A stretch of DNA of 64,000 nucleotides from JAOEGB01 sp041262585 (GTDB taxonomy: Bacteria; Actinomycetota; Actinomycetes; Streptosporangiales; Streptosporangiaceae): the NCBI RefSeq assembly GCF_041262585.1, contig NZ_JBGCBZ010000025.1, forward strand, positions 36,014 through 100,013, written 5' to 3'. The notes under the pieces are model-generated. The model made no database searches and was not told the DNA's origin. It saw only the letters and a list, made by a program, of their open reading frames with translations. Both the position numbers and the translations under genes were made by a program. Below, piece after piece: positions 23,630 through 32,888 of the stretch (the stretch's first letter is position 1; each line of letters opens with the position of its first letter).

Positions 23630-24886
23630 TCAGGTCAGCAGGGTGCGGGCGTAGGAGTCGTGGTCGTCTTTCACGCCCGGGAGGGCGAAGAAGTAACCTC
23701 CGCCGGTCGGGGTGATGTAGGGGACGAGCATCTCGTTCTCCAGTCGCCGCTGCATCTCGATGTAGGTGCGCAGTTCACGCTGGAAGCAGCAGAAGGCGTG
23801 CCCGGCGTCCATGCGCCCGTCGACGTCCGGGGCGCGCATGTACTGGTAGCTGCGGCGCCAGATGTGCACCGGAGGCACCTTGTCCGGCACGTACGGGTTG
23901 GGCGCGGCGAAGCGGGAGTCGGTCGTCTGCGGGTTGGCCAGGCGGACATGGCAGCTGAACGGCATCACCTCGCCCGCCGGATCGTAGACCACCGGCGAAT
24001 TCTCGTCATGACCGCCGTTCAACGGGACACCGGTGACCTTGTGCCGGCCGATGATCCTCTGCTGCTGCTCGACCGGCACCCGGTTCCACTTCTCCAGGTC
24101 GAACCGGACGATCCGGACCACCTGGTAGGTACCGCCGGTCGTCCAGGCCGGCTCGGGGGACGGCGAATGCACCCAGACGAAATTGTCGATCCGCCCCTTG
24201 ACGTCGGTCAGGAAGTGATTGGCCACGTCGTCGTGGAACCCGAGCAGGTCACGAGGAGTTCCGCTCGGCCGCTGCGGGCTACGGAACCCGTCGATGCGCC
24301 ACCGCTGCCGCATCAGGCCAGTGGTGCGCGTGTGCAAGTCGATCAACACGTTCACCAGCGCGTCGGAGTGGTTGGCGCACAGCTGCAGGAGAAGGTCCCC
24401 ATGACACTCCGCCGGGTTGAGATCGTCATGGGCGAAGGCTGTCATGGGCACCAGCTCGACGGGTTTGCGGCCGGCCAGCCCGAAGCGGTCGTCGAACAGC
24501 GAGGACCCAACGGCGACGGTCACGGTCAGCCCGTCCGGCACCAGAGTGGTGCCGAGAAGACCGGAACCCGACGAGCCCGAGGCGGGCCGCGCAGGGCCGC
24601 CGCTGGTCAGGAAGCGGGCCCGCGCGGTGAGAATGCGGAACAGATCGGTGAGCTGATCGCGGGTCTCGGCGGTCACGTCGTAGGCGACGAAGACTCCCTG
24701 CTGCTGCGGAACCCGCGGCAGCTGGGTTATGCCGGACTGATGTACGCCATGGAAGGGCACGATATCGCCGGCGCTCGGAGAGCGCTCTCGCGAGCCCTTC
24801 CGTACCGGCTGACCGGCCGCCGCGCCGAGGAGCCCGGCGGTCAGTGTCCCTCCCATGAACGAACGGCGAGAGTATGAGTGGGACAT
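23630..24886 (-). CDS. Tat-exported Dyp-type haem peroxidase (EfeB-like)
   Basis: The 418-aa product starts with a Tat signal (YSRRSFMGGTLTAGLLGAAA). The family motifs are in order: GVHQSGI, the distal Asp in LLGFHDDVAN (canonical GFKDGTAN), the proximal haem His in CHVRLANPQT, and FCCFQRELRTY with TPTGGGYFFALPGV near the C-terminus. Such enzymes oxidise dyes or protoporphyrinogen and can take part in iron acquisition with EfeUO, which is not present here. The second Gly of GxxDG is Asp, a departure from the motif. Confidence 0.9.
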   Translation of the reverse strand: MSHSYSRRSFMGGTLTAGLLGAAAGQPVRKGSRERSPSAGDIVPFHGVHQSGITQLPRVPQQQGVFVAYDVTAETRDQLTDLFRILTARARFLTSGGPARPASGSSGSGLLGTTLVPDGLTVTVAVGSSLFDDRFGLAGRKPVELVPMTAFAHDDLNPAECHGDLLLQLCANHSDALVNVLIDLHTRTTGLMRQRWRIDGFRSPQRPSGTPRDLLGFHDDVANHFLTDVKGRIDNFVWVHSPSPEPAWTTGGTYQVVRIVRFDLEKWNRVPVEQQQRIIGRHKVTGVPLNGGHDENSPVVYDPAGEVMPFSCHVRLANPQTTDSRFAAPNPYVPDKVPPVHIWRRSYQYMRAPDVDGRMDAGHAFCCFQRELRTYIEMQRRLENEMLVPYITPTGGGYFFALPGVKDDHDSYARTLLT

Positions 24887-25205
24887 GCTTTCACGCTAGG
24901 AAGCCCACGATCACTCTTACAAGGGGTGACCTCGGTTCTTGGTGGCAACTTAACGTCCCTTTTGCTCGCGGCCCGAAGGCCGCTCGTCCCGGTACGTTCT
25001 AGCCGCCCCGAGCTGCTCCTGCTGACCACCGCCGGGGGCGTGCTGGCTGCCACCGGCCATGCGGTCGTGCTGTGCCCGACCTACGGCCTTCTTCCCCGAC
25101 GGCCCTGGCGAAGATGCCGGTCGCGGAGGCTTGCGCTGCGCGGATCATGTGGTCGTAATGCGCGTTCGGTGGGGCTCAGGTCTGAAATGAGATCAAGTGT
25201 GCGGA
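24887..25205. other. Intergenic, no gene seen
   Basis: About 320 bp between the Dyp gene and the next gene on the same strand. Open frames exist only as expected for GC-rich DNA. No hairpin with T-run or clear promoter was found. Confidence 0.4.
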
Positions 25206-25649
25206 TCAGGGCGCGGCTTCGTGGCCTGGCTGGCCGGGCGTACGGCGCTGCTGCTTGAGCTCCGCTTCGTAGAGATGGCGACGCCCTTCGGCCAGCTCGG
25301 TCCGAGCTTCGCGCTCGAGATTCTGGAAGGCCGCGTAGTACCCGTCGTCGTACTCCTCCACGAGCTGGTAGGTCCACCTGCCGGCGATGACGTTGCGGCC
25401 GATCAGCTCACGTTCGATCCGATCGGCCCACGTGTCGTGCCCTGCCTGGCGGAACAGCCTCACCACGTCGTCGAGCTCGAAATCGGCGCTGCCGGTGAGT
25501 TGATGGAACGCGTACAGGTGGCCTCTGACTCGATGGATTATCTCCAGCGCCTTGCTGAACCTGCCCAGCGCGTCAACAGTCACGTCATCCAGGCCCGGCG
25601 GCCGGAGGTGTGCGGGGTCGGGCCGGCCCGCCTGCTCACGTTCTGTCAT
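25206..25649 (-). CDS. Hypothetical protein, 147 aa
   Basis: The product is soluble and mostly helical: residues 25-55 (ALGRFSKALEIIHRVRGHLY), 60-80 and a long Glu/Arg/Leu helix from 105 to the C-terminus. WTYQLVEEYDDGYY near residue 95 is a distinctive aromatic segment. Composition and codon use match neighbouring host genes. I have seen similar short helical proteins in actinomycetes but cannot name the family. Confidence 0.65.
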   Translation of the reverse strand: MTEREQAGRPDPAHLRPPGLDDVTVDALGRFSKALEIIHRVRGHLYAFHQLTGSADFELDDVVRLFRQAGHDTWADRIERELIGRNVIAGRWTYQLVEEYDDGYYAAFQNLEREARTELAEGRRHLYEAELKQQRRTPGQPGHEAAP

Positions 25650-25827
25650 GCCGCACCGCTACCCGCCTCATCGGCGCGTCTATCCTCCCGGTCGGCTCCA
25701 CTCAAATCGTAAGCTCAAATCGAGAAATCAAATCGAGGAATCCGCAGAACCGCGCACGGTCGCGCTCCCCTCGAAATCAGCTAGTGGCGGGCGGCCGTCA
25801 TGACTGCGAGGATGCCTTCCTCAAACG

Positions 25828-27750
25828 TCAGGGCGCCGCCTGGAAGGCGCGGCCGGTGCGGGTGGCGACGCCGTTGCCGTGGAACAGCCCAGTGCTCGGC
25901 TCGGTGTCCGAGGCCGGCAGTCCGAACCACGCGTAGCGCTGGACGTACGGCAGCGCGGCCAGCATCCGGGTGGAGGCGGTCAGGAAGGCCGCCTGCTGCG
26001 CGTCGCCGGGAAGGCGGACGCCGTGCGAGAAGTCGATCAGGGCGAACTCGGTGAGCCAGATCGGCTTGTGATAGCGCTTGTACACGGCCTGGAGATAGGA
26101 CCTGAGCTGGCCGACCGCCGCCTGCGTGCGGAAGTCCCCGCCGTACCAGTGCAGGGAGATGAAGTCGACGCGGTAGCCGCGCTCGGCCGCTCCGTTCATG
26201 AACCGGTCGAGCCAGCCGCCCGGGGTGTTCCCGCCGTACGCCACGGCTGGGCTGCCGAGCACACGCCCGGCCTTCATGAGCTTCGGCCACAGGGACAACG
26301 CCTCGTCCACGGTCATGTTCGCCTGTGCGGTCATATCCGGCTCGTTGAAGCTCAGCAGGTACGGCCCGGCGCTCCTGGCCTGGGCGAGGGTCTCCGGGGT
26401 GACGCTGCCGGCTCCCCAGATCATCGGGACGAACCCGACGCCCTTGGGGCCGATCGTGCCGTCATGGCGCGTGGACCAGTTGTAGTACCAGCTCGCGCCC
26501 GACTTGGCGAGCGCCGTGCTGACGCCGGGCATCTTCCATACCCCCACCCCCTTCTTGCGGGAGGCCGCCACCGGCGGGCGGTGCGTCGGCTTGGGCGTGG
26601 GGGACGGCTTCGGCCGGCTGCGGGACGGAGACGGGGAGTGCTCGGGTGTGGGGCGCGCCGACCACGACGCCGCCAGGGGCGCCACCGTGTGGTCCGGCGT
26701 CGGGCGAGCGGTGAGATGCCCGGACACCACGACGCCCGCGACGACGGCCGCCACGCCGGCGACGGCCACGGACCCGGCGACCGGAGCGTGGGAGAGGGAG
26801 GACAGCACGCCGCGCGGCCGCCGGGGACGGAGCGCGTGTGCCCCCCGGCCCGCGCCGCTTCGCCCGGGGGGAAGGTGCGAAGCGGCGTGGCCGCCCCCGG
26901 CGGCGGCCGGGGTGGCGTGCAGGTGGTCCACGAGCGCGGCGAGACCGGCCGGCACGGGCAGCAGCGGCAGCCCGCTGAGCAGGCGGTCGATCGGCAGCAG
27001 GCCGGCGCCGCGCCGTTCACAGACGGGGCAGCCGCGGATGTGCCGGGCGAACCGCTTGCGCCACAGAGGGCTCGGCACGCCGTCCCAGCTCCGGGCGAGG
27101 CTGCGCAGCTCCGGGCACGCGGGCCGTTCGGGCGCGTCCGGGCTCGCGCCGTTGTCGGCCTGCAGCGCACGGACGACCGTGCGAGCGGTCTCCACCTGCT
27201 CTTTCATGCGCTGGACACGGACGGCTGCGTGGCGGCCGGAAAGGCCCAGCGCGTTGGCGAGATCGGCGCGGCTGAGCCGGCCGGTCTCCTCCAGCCACCA
27301 CAGGGCGAGCAGCGCCCGGTCGTCGCCGTCCAGCCAGCGGGTGGCCTCGGCGACCTCCCGTCGCTGGTCGGTGAGTCCCAGCCGCAGGATGGTCATGGTG
27401 GCGAAGTCGGAGGCCGGGTCCGGTAGCTCGGCCGCCGTGTCGAGATCCGCCCTACGGTACTGCGCGGTCCGATGGTCCTGCTGGTGGTCGCGCACCTGCC
27501 GGACGGCGATCGCGACCAGCCAGGAGCGGTACGCCTGCGGGTCACGCAGGTCCGGCAGGGCACGGACGACCCGCAGCAGCGTCTCCTGGACCACGTCGTC
27601 GACGTCGGTGTGCGCGTTCAGCGCCCGCCCGACGATGTTGTAAACGAGGGGAAGGGAGTCGGCCACCAGGGCGTCCAGCGCCCGCTGGTCCCCGTCGCGA
27701 GCGGCGGCCACCATCGCTGTGTCAGGTCCGCCCCTACCGGTTCCCCGCAT
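25828..27750 (-). CDS. Sigma factor - zinc-finger anti-sigma - transmembrane - GH128-like fusion
   Basis: ATG 27750 follows GGAG by 5 nt, giving about 640 aa. Residues 10-190 are an ECF sigma factor (VDDVVQETLLRVVRALPDL; region 4 ADLANALGLSGRHAAVRVQR). Near residue 240 a zinc-binding HIRGCPVCER (Hx3Cx2C) corresponds to an anti-sigma ZAS motif. A transmembrane helix lies at about 320-350, followed by a Pro/Ser/Thr linker. Residues 400-640 form an Asl1/GH128-like glucanase domain with two candidate catalytic Glu in LLSFNEPD (near 468) and IWLTEFAL (near 567). The cytosolic sigma is thus tethered to an outer-surface carbohydrate-active domain. Release by proteolysis is inference. Confidence 0.85.
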   Translation of the reverse strand: MRGTGRGGPDTAMVAAARDGDQRALDALVADSLPLVYNIVGRALNAHTDVDDVVQETLLRVVRALPDLRDPQAYRSWLVAIAVRQVRDHQQDHRTAQYRRADLDTAAELPDPASDFATMTILRLGLTDQRREVAEATRWLDGDDRALLALWWLEETGRLSRADLANALGLSGRHAAVRVQRMKEQVETARTVVRALQADNGASPDAPERPACPELRSLARSWDGVPSPLWRKRFARHIRGCPVCERRGAGLLPIDRLLSGLPLLPVPAGLAALVDHLHATPAAAGGGHAASHLPPGRSGAGRGAHALRPRRPRGVLSSLSHAPVAGSVAVAGVAAVVAGVVVSGHLTARPTPDHTVAPLAASWSARPTPEHSPSPSRSRPKPSPTPKPTHRPPVAASRKKGVGVWKMPGVSTALAKSGASWYYNWSTRHDGTIGPKGVGFVPMIWGAGSVTPETLAQARSAGPYLLSFNEPDMTAQANMTVDEALSLWPKLMKAGRVLGSPAVAYGGNTPGGWLDRFMNGAAERGYRVDFISLHWYGGDFRTQAAVGQLRSYLQAVYKRYHKPIWLTEFALIDFSHGVRLPGDAQQAAFLTASTRMLAALPYVQRYAWFGLPASDTEPSTGLFHGNGVATRTGRAFQAAP

Positions 27751-27878
27751 CGCGCTCCGTCCGTCAAGTCGCGCCGCCCTCTTCGTGTCGGGCGCACTGT
27801 GCGCTGGTTCGAGCAATTCTCCCGGCCGCAGGGGACGTGCGAATCGTCCCCTAAGAGGGGACCGGGTGAGCGGTTGTC

Positions 27879-27924
27879 GGACAACGAAAATTCCGGGCCC
27901 TCTTTTCCTGAGTTTTCGTTATCC
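27879..27924. promoter_or_regulatory. Inverted repeat between divergent genes
   Basis: GGACAACGAAAA (27879-27890) and TTTTCGTTATCC (27913-27924) form a 12-bp inverted repeat with one mismatch and a 22-bp centre. It lies between the sigma-fusion gene and the CBM32-DUF1996 gene, which diverge. It could be an operator shared by both, or a palindromic site for a dimeric regulator. Confidence 0.45.
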
Positions 27925-28025
27925 ACCGCGCGCCCGCCGGTCTCCAGTACAGAAGCGCATCAGTCCAGCCTGCCTGACACGCCGTCGGGCTCCTCATCCC
28001 CTTGTACTGAAGGACCTCAACCACC

Positions 28026-29489
28026 ATGACTGAAACTGCTCCGAGTGCTATCGCACCAGGTCGCAGCGCCGCCCGGCGAGTTAGGCGGCTCGCGTTCGCG
28101 GGCGCCCTCACGGCCGTCCTGGGCGCCTGCCTGGTGAACGGCGCCGCCCCGGCCGGCGCGGCCGAGGCTCCGCTGTCGCAGGGCCGTACGGCCAGCGCCT
28201 CTTCGAGCGAGAGAGGTGACCTGACGCCCGCGGCGGCCTTCGACGGCAACGGCGGCACCCGCTGGTCCAGCAAGTTCAGCGACCCCCAGTGGCTCCAGGT
28301 CGACCTGGGCAAGTCCACCGCGATCAAGAAGATCGTGCTCAACTGGGAGCGCGCCTACGCGACCGCGTTCTCGGTCCAGACGTCCAACGGCGGGGGCGCC
28401 TGGACGACGGTCTACTCCACGACCGCCGGCAAGGGCGGCCTGCAGACCCTGGACGTGTCGGCCACCGGCCGGTACGTCCGGCTCTACGCCACCAAGCGGT
28501 CCTCCCAGTACGGCGTGTCGCTCTGGGAGTTCCAGGTCTTCGGCACCGGCTCGGGCACCTCGACCCCCACCCCGACCCCGACCGCGACCAATACGGCCAA
28601 GCCGACGCCCAGCGCCACCCCGACCACTGCGGCGCCTGGCGCCGGCTGGGTGCCGGTGGACCAGGCCGCATGGAAGCAGGCCTTGGACGCATACAACAAG
28701 GTCGCACCCCAACCGGTCCCCGCGGGAATCGTGAGAGTTCCCGAGTTCCACACCGACTGCACGGTGTCCAACCAGGCCAAGGACGACCCGATCGTGCTGC
28801 CCGGCTTGCCTGGCGCCTCCCACATGCACACCTTCTTCGGCCCGAAGGTGGACGCAAGCACCAAGACGGCAGACCTGCTCGCGAGTTCCACGACCTGTAA
28901 CGCGCCTGGGGACCACAGCGCCTACTGGGTGCCGCAACTGATGCATAACGGTGAGCCGGTCCCGATCAAGGACTTCCGCGTGTACTACGGCGCCCGACTC
29001 AAGGACCCATCGGCGGTCGTGCCGTTCCCGCCGGGTCTGCGCGTGGTGCAAGGCGATGCGAAGCGGCAGGTAGCGACGCCGAAGGGCGCCAGCGGCCAGT
29101 TCTGGTGCGCCGGCAGCGCGGAGATCGGACGCAGCGCCGACGGCAACTGGCCTGTCTGCGCACAAGGCGGCCACCTGATCTACCAGCTGATGTTCCAGGA
29201 CTGCTGGGACGGCAAGCACATCGATTCTCCTGACCACAAGTCGCACATGGGGCCGATGAAGGACGGCCGGTGCTCCGGTGACTATCCGGTCGCGGTCCCC
29301 AACATCTCGCTCATGGTCAACTACAACACCCTCGGCGGTGACGGCCTGTCGCTGTCGTCGGGCATGGCGTCCTCGATGCACGGGGACTTCATGAACGCAT
29401 GGGTGCCGGAGAAGCTCGGCGCGCTCGTGAAGGTCTGCATCAACGCGGACGCCAAGTGCGGCATCACGCCAGGCTGGGCCAACGGCTGA
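28026..29489 (+). CDS. Secreted CBM32 (F5/8 type C) - DUF1996 protein
   Basis: The 487-aa product has a Sec signal (about 1-45), a discoidin-like CBM32 (50-175; RWSSKFSDPQWLQVDLG, GRYVRLYATKRSSQYGVSLW), a Thr/Pro linker with TPTPTPT, and a DUF1996 domain (230-485) with HMHTFFG, YWVPQLMHNG, CWDGKHIDSPDHKSHM and VPNISLMVNY. DUF1996 is a secreted His- and Cys-rich domain of unknown activity, often fused to carbohydrate-binding modules. The neighbourhood (GH128-like fusion, chitosanase) suggests a role in polysaccharide binding or breakdown. Confidence 0.88.
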   Translation: MTETAPSAIAPGRSAARRVRRLAFAGALTAVLGACLVNGAAPAGAAEAPLSQGRTASASSSERGDLTPAAAFDGNGGTRWSSKFSDPQWLQVDLGKSTAIKKIVLNWERAYATAFSVQTSNGGGAWTTVYSTTAGKGGLQTLDVSATGRYVRLYATKRSSQYGVSLWEFQVFGTGSGTSTPTPTPTATNTAKPTPSATPTTAAPGAGWVPVDQAAWKQALDAYNKVAPQPVPAGIVRVPEFHTDCTVSNQAKDDPIVLPGLPGASHMHTFFGPKVDASTKTADLLASSTTCNAPGDHSAYWVPQLMHNGEPVPIKDFRVYYGARLKDPSAVVPFPPGLRVVQGDAKRQVATPKGASGQFWCAGSAEIGRSADGNWPVCAQGGHLIYQLMFQDCWDGKHIDSPDHKSHMGPMKDGRCSGDYPVAVPNISLMVNYNTLGGDGLSLSSGMASSMHGDFMNAWVPEKLGALVKVCINADAKCGITPGWANG

Positions 29490-29561
29490 CCTGAGCTGAG
29501 CTGAATCTGCGGGGGCGGGGTCCGGCTCGCCGGGCTTCGCCCCCCATGGAGAAGGGCGGAA

Positions 29562-30290
29562 ATGAGAGCGGCCACCATTGGCGCACCGGTGCTCGCGGTG
29601 CTCACCGTTCTGCTGGTCACACGATGTGTCGCGGCGGGGACGGATGCGCATTCGGCCGCAGGTCACATGCCGCTTCACTCGAACATGACCTCCGCACCGA
29701 CCGGCACGGCGCCGGCCGGTGCCAACGCCACCGACGTCGCGTGGCTGCAACTGATGATCCCGATGACCGAGCAGGCCGTCCGCCTGATGGAGGCGGCCCC
29801 GAGCAGAACCTCGAATCCGCGAGTCACCCGGCTCGCCGCGGAGATGAGCGCCGGTCACCGTACGCAATTGCGGACGCTACGGGAACTGCTGCGGCGAGCC
29901 GGTGCGCCTCTGACCAACGTGCACGAGGGACACAACATGCCCGGCATGGTGACCGCCACCGAACTCAAAACTGTCGAGCGGACCGGCGATGCCGCGTTCG
30001 ACCGGCTTTTCACCCAGCACATCGGCGAGTACCTGCGGCAATCCGTCCTGGTCGCTGGCGGAGAGCAGCAATCGGGAGCCGATCGGGACACCACGGCATT
30101 CGCCGCCACCCTGGCGAAATCCCGCGCCGGCGACCTCGCACAGCTCACGGGCGATGCCGCCGACGGCGACGCCCGCGGCAACGGCGGTAGCGGCAGCGGT
30201 AGCGCCGCTAAGGGCGGCGACGTCGGAAGTCCCACAAGCCGGCGCCTCGTGCAGGTGAACGATGCCCCATCCGCCGATGTGAGCAGCTGA
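29562..30290 (+). CDS. DUF305-like secreted protein
   Basis: ATG 29562 lies behind GGAGAAGGGCGG. After a signal or lipoprotein-like N-terminus (VLAVLTVLLVTRCVAAG), residues 55-205 follow the ferritin-like DUF305 pattern twice: DVAWLQLMIPMTEQAVRLME, AGHRTQLRTLRELLRR, then FDRLFTQHIGEYLRQSVLVA. The His pair of typical DUF305 (MIPHH) is replaced by Met-Thr, while Met- and His-rich segments (GHMPLHSNM, HEGHNMPGM) remain and could bind copper or iron. It precedes the ferric-reductase-like gene by 30 bp and is probably co-transcribed. Confidence 0.75.
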   Translation: MRAATIGAPVLAVLTVLLVTRCVAAGTDAHSAAGHMPLHSNMTSAPTGTAPAGANATDVAWLQLMIPMTEQAVRLMEAAPSRTSNPRVTRLAAEMSAGHRTQLRTLRELLRRAGAPLTNVHEGHNMPGMVTATELKTVERTGDAAFDRLFTQHIGEYLRQSVLVAGGEQQSGADRDTTAFAATLAKSRAGDLAQLTGDAADGDARGNGGSGSGSAAKGGDVGSPTSRRLVQVNDAPSADVSS

Positions 30291-30319
30291 ACAGAGCTCG
30301 GGTTCGGAGAGATTTCGAG

Positions 30320-31813
30320 ATGGTGCGCCCCGCTCACCGCGACTACGCCGGCCCCCACCGTGCCCCCCACCGTGCCCCCCACCGAGCCCCCCAGCGCGAC
30401 CACGCCGCCCCGCGGTCCGCGCGAGCCGCCGGCGCGCGGCGAAGCCGCACTGGGCGCACACGACCGCGGACGCGGCGGGAGGCGCCCCGGCGTGCCGCCG
30501 CCTGGCAGGCGAGCCCGGCGCTGGTGCTCGTCCTGTTGTACGCGGGAGCGGCCGCGGCCACCACGGGATGCTGGTACGGCCTGGCTTCTGTCGACGGGGC
30601 CGCCGGGTGGTTCGCGTGGGTGGGCAGGCTCACCGGGTTGCTGGCGGGCTACGCCTGTGCCGTACTGCTGGGGCTGATTTCCCGCATCCCCGCGCTCGAC
30701 CGTGGGGTCGGCTCCGACCGGCTGGCGCGCTGGCACGCGCTGAGCGGCCGCTACACGATCGTCCTGTCCACCGTGCACATGGCGTTCGCCACGGCGGCCC
30801 ACGTGGCGCGATCCGGCACCGGCGTCCTGCGCGGCACGGTCGGGCTCGTCCTGGACGGCCCCGCTGTGCTGGAAGCCACCATCGGCTTCGGGCTTCTGAG
30901 CGGCGTCGCCGTCATCTCGGTCCGTGCCGTACGGCGGCGGCTCCGCTATGAGACGTGGCACTACCTCCATCTCCTCACCTATGGCGGGGTCTTCCTCGCG
31001 TTCGCCCACCAGCTCACCGGCCCGGACTTCGCCGGTGGCGCCGTCGCGAGCACGCTCTGGCGGGCCCTCTACGTGTCCGTCGCCGTGTCGCTGGTCTGGT
31101 ACCGCTTTCTCACTCCTGTCCGCCGCGCGCTGCGCCACCGGCTCCGGGTCGCGGGCGTCCGGATGGAGTCGCCAGGCGTGGTGTCGGTCTACGTGACCGG
31201 CGAGCACCTGGGCGAGCTCGGCGCGGAGCCGGGACAGTTCTTCCGGTGGCGTTTCCTCGCGCCGGGCATGTGGTGGACCGCGAATCCCTACTCGCTCTCG
31301 GCCCCCGCCAACTCGCGCTTCCTGCGCATCACCGTTAAGGCGGTCGGCGACCACAGTCGCGCGCTCGCCCGGCTGCGGCCGGGCACCCGCGTATGGGCCG
31401 AGGGGCCCTACGGCGCTCTCACCGCCGCGCGCCGCCGGAAGCCCCGGGTGTTGCTGATCGGAGGCGGGGTGGGCATCAGCCCGCTGCGGACTCTCTTCGA
31501 GACGCTGCCCGGACAGGTGACGCTCGTCTACATGGCCCGCCGCGACGAGGACCTGGTGCTGCGCAACGAACTGGACTCCATCGCCGCCGCGCGCGGCGCC
31601 ACGGTGCACTACACGGTGGACGAGCTGACCGGCACATCCGGAGGCCGTGCCGTGCCACTGACCGGACGCGCCCTGCGGACCCTCATTCCGGGGCTGGCCG
31701 TCCACGACGTCTACCTGTGCGGCCCCACCGGGATGACGACGGCGGCGCGTCACGCCCTGCGTCGTGCGGGTGTGCCGAACCGGCGCATCCACGTCGAGTC
31801 CTTCGACTTCTGA
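30320..31813 (+). CDS. Ferric reductase-like transmembrane oxidoreductase
   Basis: The 497-aa product has a basic His/Arg-rich N-terminus (about 60 aa), then six membrane segments (65-270) with paired His residues (WHALSGRYTIVLSTVHMAF, WHYLHLLTYGG, FAHQL) that would carry two haems. A FAD-binding barrel follows (GQFFRWRF, NPYSLSAP), then an NAD(P)-binding domain (LLIGGGVGISPLRTLF, CGPTGMTTAARHAL). It should pass electrons from cytosolic NAD(P)H to the outer face. The extended start was kept because no internal start has a better ribosome-binding site. Confidence 0.88.
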   Translation: MVRPAHRDYAGPHRAPHRAPHRAPQRDHAAPRSARAAGARRSRTGRTRPRTRREAPRRAAAWQASPALVLVLLYAGAAAATTGCWYGLASVDGAAGWFAWVGRLTGLLAGYACAVLLGLISRIPALDRGVGSDRLARWHALSGRYTIVLSTVHMAFATAAHVARSGTGVLRGTVGLVLDGPAVLEATIGFGLLSGVAVISVRAVRRRLRYETWHYLHLLTYGGVFLAFAHQLTGPDFAGGAVASTLWRALYVSVAVSLVWYRFLTPVRRALRHRLRVAGVRMESPGVVSVYVTGEHLGELGAEPGQFFRWRFLAPGMWWTANPYSLSAPANSRFLRITVKAVGDHSRALARLRPGTRVWAEGPYGALTAARRRKPRVLLIGGGVGISPLRTLFETLPGQVTLVYMARRDEDLVLRNELDSIAAARGATVHYTVDELTGTSGGRAVPLTGRALRTLIPGLAVHDVYLCGPTGMTTAARHALRRAGVPNRRIHVESFDF

Positions 31814-31999
31814 GCGCCGCCCGGCGAGGCCGTACGGCATGTCAAGCGTCATTGGATGGCAGCAAACGGCTGCTGGGGGACAGCTTGCTGAACGGACTCG
31901 GCTGGGACGGCGGTCCGCCGATTGCGCAAAGTGGTTAATGCGCCAACGCCGAGACCGCGAGCCCAGGCTGATCCGGCGTCCGTCCGGTAGGGAGTATTC

Positions 32000-32563
32000 A
32001 TGGCCCACATCGCCCTCAACTCCGACGAGCCGGGAATTCGCGGCCTCCTACGGTTCCGCCCGGAAACGGCGCGCCCGCTGAACGACCTCGCCGAGGTGCT
32101 GCTGCGTGGGGAGAGCACGCTGTCGCGAGGGGACCGGGAGCTGATCGCGGCGTACGTGTCGTCGCTGAACCGCTGCAAGTTCTGTTACTCCTCGCACGCC
32201 GCGTTCGCTGCGGCCCAGCTCGCTGAGGGGATGGACCTGGTCGAGCAGGTGCGGACCGATGTGGACGCCGCTCCCGTCTCGCCCAAGCTGAGGGCTCTGC
32301 TCGGCATCGCGGCAGCCGTACAGCAGGGCGGGCAGCAGGTCTCGGACAAGGACGTCGCGGCGGCCAGGGCGGAGGGCGCGACGGACGTCGAGATCCACGA
32401 CACGGTGCTGATCGCGGCGGCGTTCTGCATGTTCAACCGCTACGTCGACGGGCTGGCGACGTTCGCCCCCGACGACCCCGAGGCGTACGCGATGGCCGCC
32501 CAGCGGGTCATCACAGAGGGCTACGGGAGCACGACGCCCCCCGTGGAGCGCCCCGCCCGATGA
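32000..32563 (+). CDS. AhpD/carboxymuconolactone decarboxylase-like protein
   Basis: The 187-aa product has the peroxidase-related AhpD pattern: a Glu in GDRELIAAYVSSLN followed by RCKFCYSSH with redox Cys59, Cys62 and His66, then helices ending VEIHDTVLIAAAFCMFNRYV. Such proteins are thiol peroxidases or their reductants. It is a stand-alone gene 187 bp after the ferric reductase-like gene. The length is typical for the peroxidase-related subgroup. Confidence 0.88.
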   Translation: MAHIALNSDEPGIRGLLRFRPETARPLNDLAEVLLRGESTLSRGDRELIAAYVSSLNRCKFCYSSHAAFAAAQLAEGMDLVEQVRTDVDAAPVSPKLRALLGIAAAVQQGGQQVSDKDVAAARAEGATDVEIHDTVLIAAAFCMFNRYVDGLATFAPDDPEAYAMAAQRVITEGYGSTTPPVERPAR

Positions 32564-32588
32564 CCACGAACGGATCGGCGAGCACGTC

Positions 32589-32721
32589 CATCGTTATCTG
32601 ATCACCGGAGCCGGGCCTGCCGGTTTGCAGCTCAGCTACTACCTGCGCCGGGCCGGACTATCTCACCCTCGAACGCGAGGCCGCGCCGGGCGGCTTCTTT
32701 CGCACGTACCCGGGCCACTGA
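32589..32721 (+). pseudogene. FAD-dependent oxidoreductase N-terminal fragment, frameshifted
   Basis: HRYLITGAGPAGLQLSYYLR is the dinucleotide-binding start of a flavoprotein monooxygenase; after a small deletion the frame shifts to LTLEREAAPGGFFRTYPGH and stops. The rest of the gene is gone. The following 165 bp to the ROK gene contain nothing recognisable. The remnant suggests past deletion in this region. Confidence 0.7.
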
Positions 32722-32888
32722 CACCGTCAGCCGCAAATCCCAGTCGGCGAGTTTTCATCTCCCCAGGTGATGAGGAACCCATCACTTCTCGCCACCGTGC
32801 TTGTTAGGACTTCTGCCTAGTGATGGCCGGATGGCAGACGCCGGGTAGCGCGCTAGACCCTTTGATGCCTTTTCGGATAAGCGTCCGT

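Noticed and set aside
25879..26300. Separate start giving a stand-alone glycosidase in the sigma-fusion gene
   Set aside because: The frame runs without interruption from the sigma domain through the TM to the GH domain; no internal ribosome-binding site or signal peptide was found.
25879..27426. Long plus-strand frame over the sigma-GH fusion gene
   Set aside because: Antisense of an obvious coding gene, no start signal and no recognisable domain.
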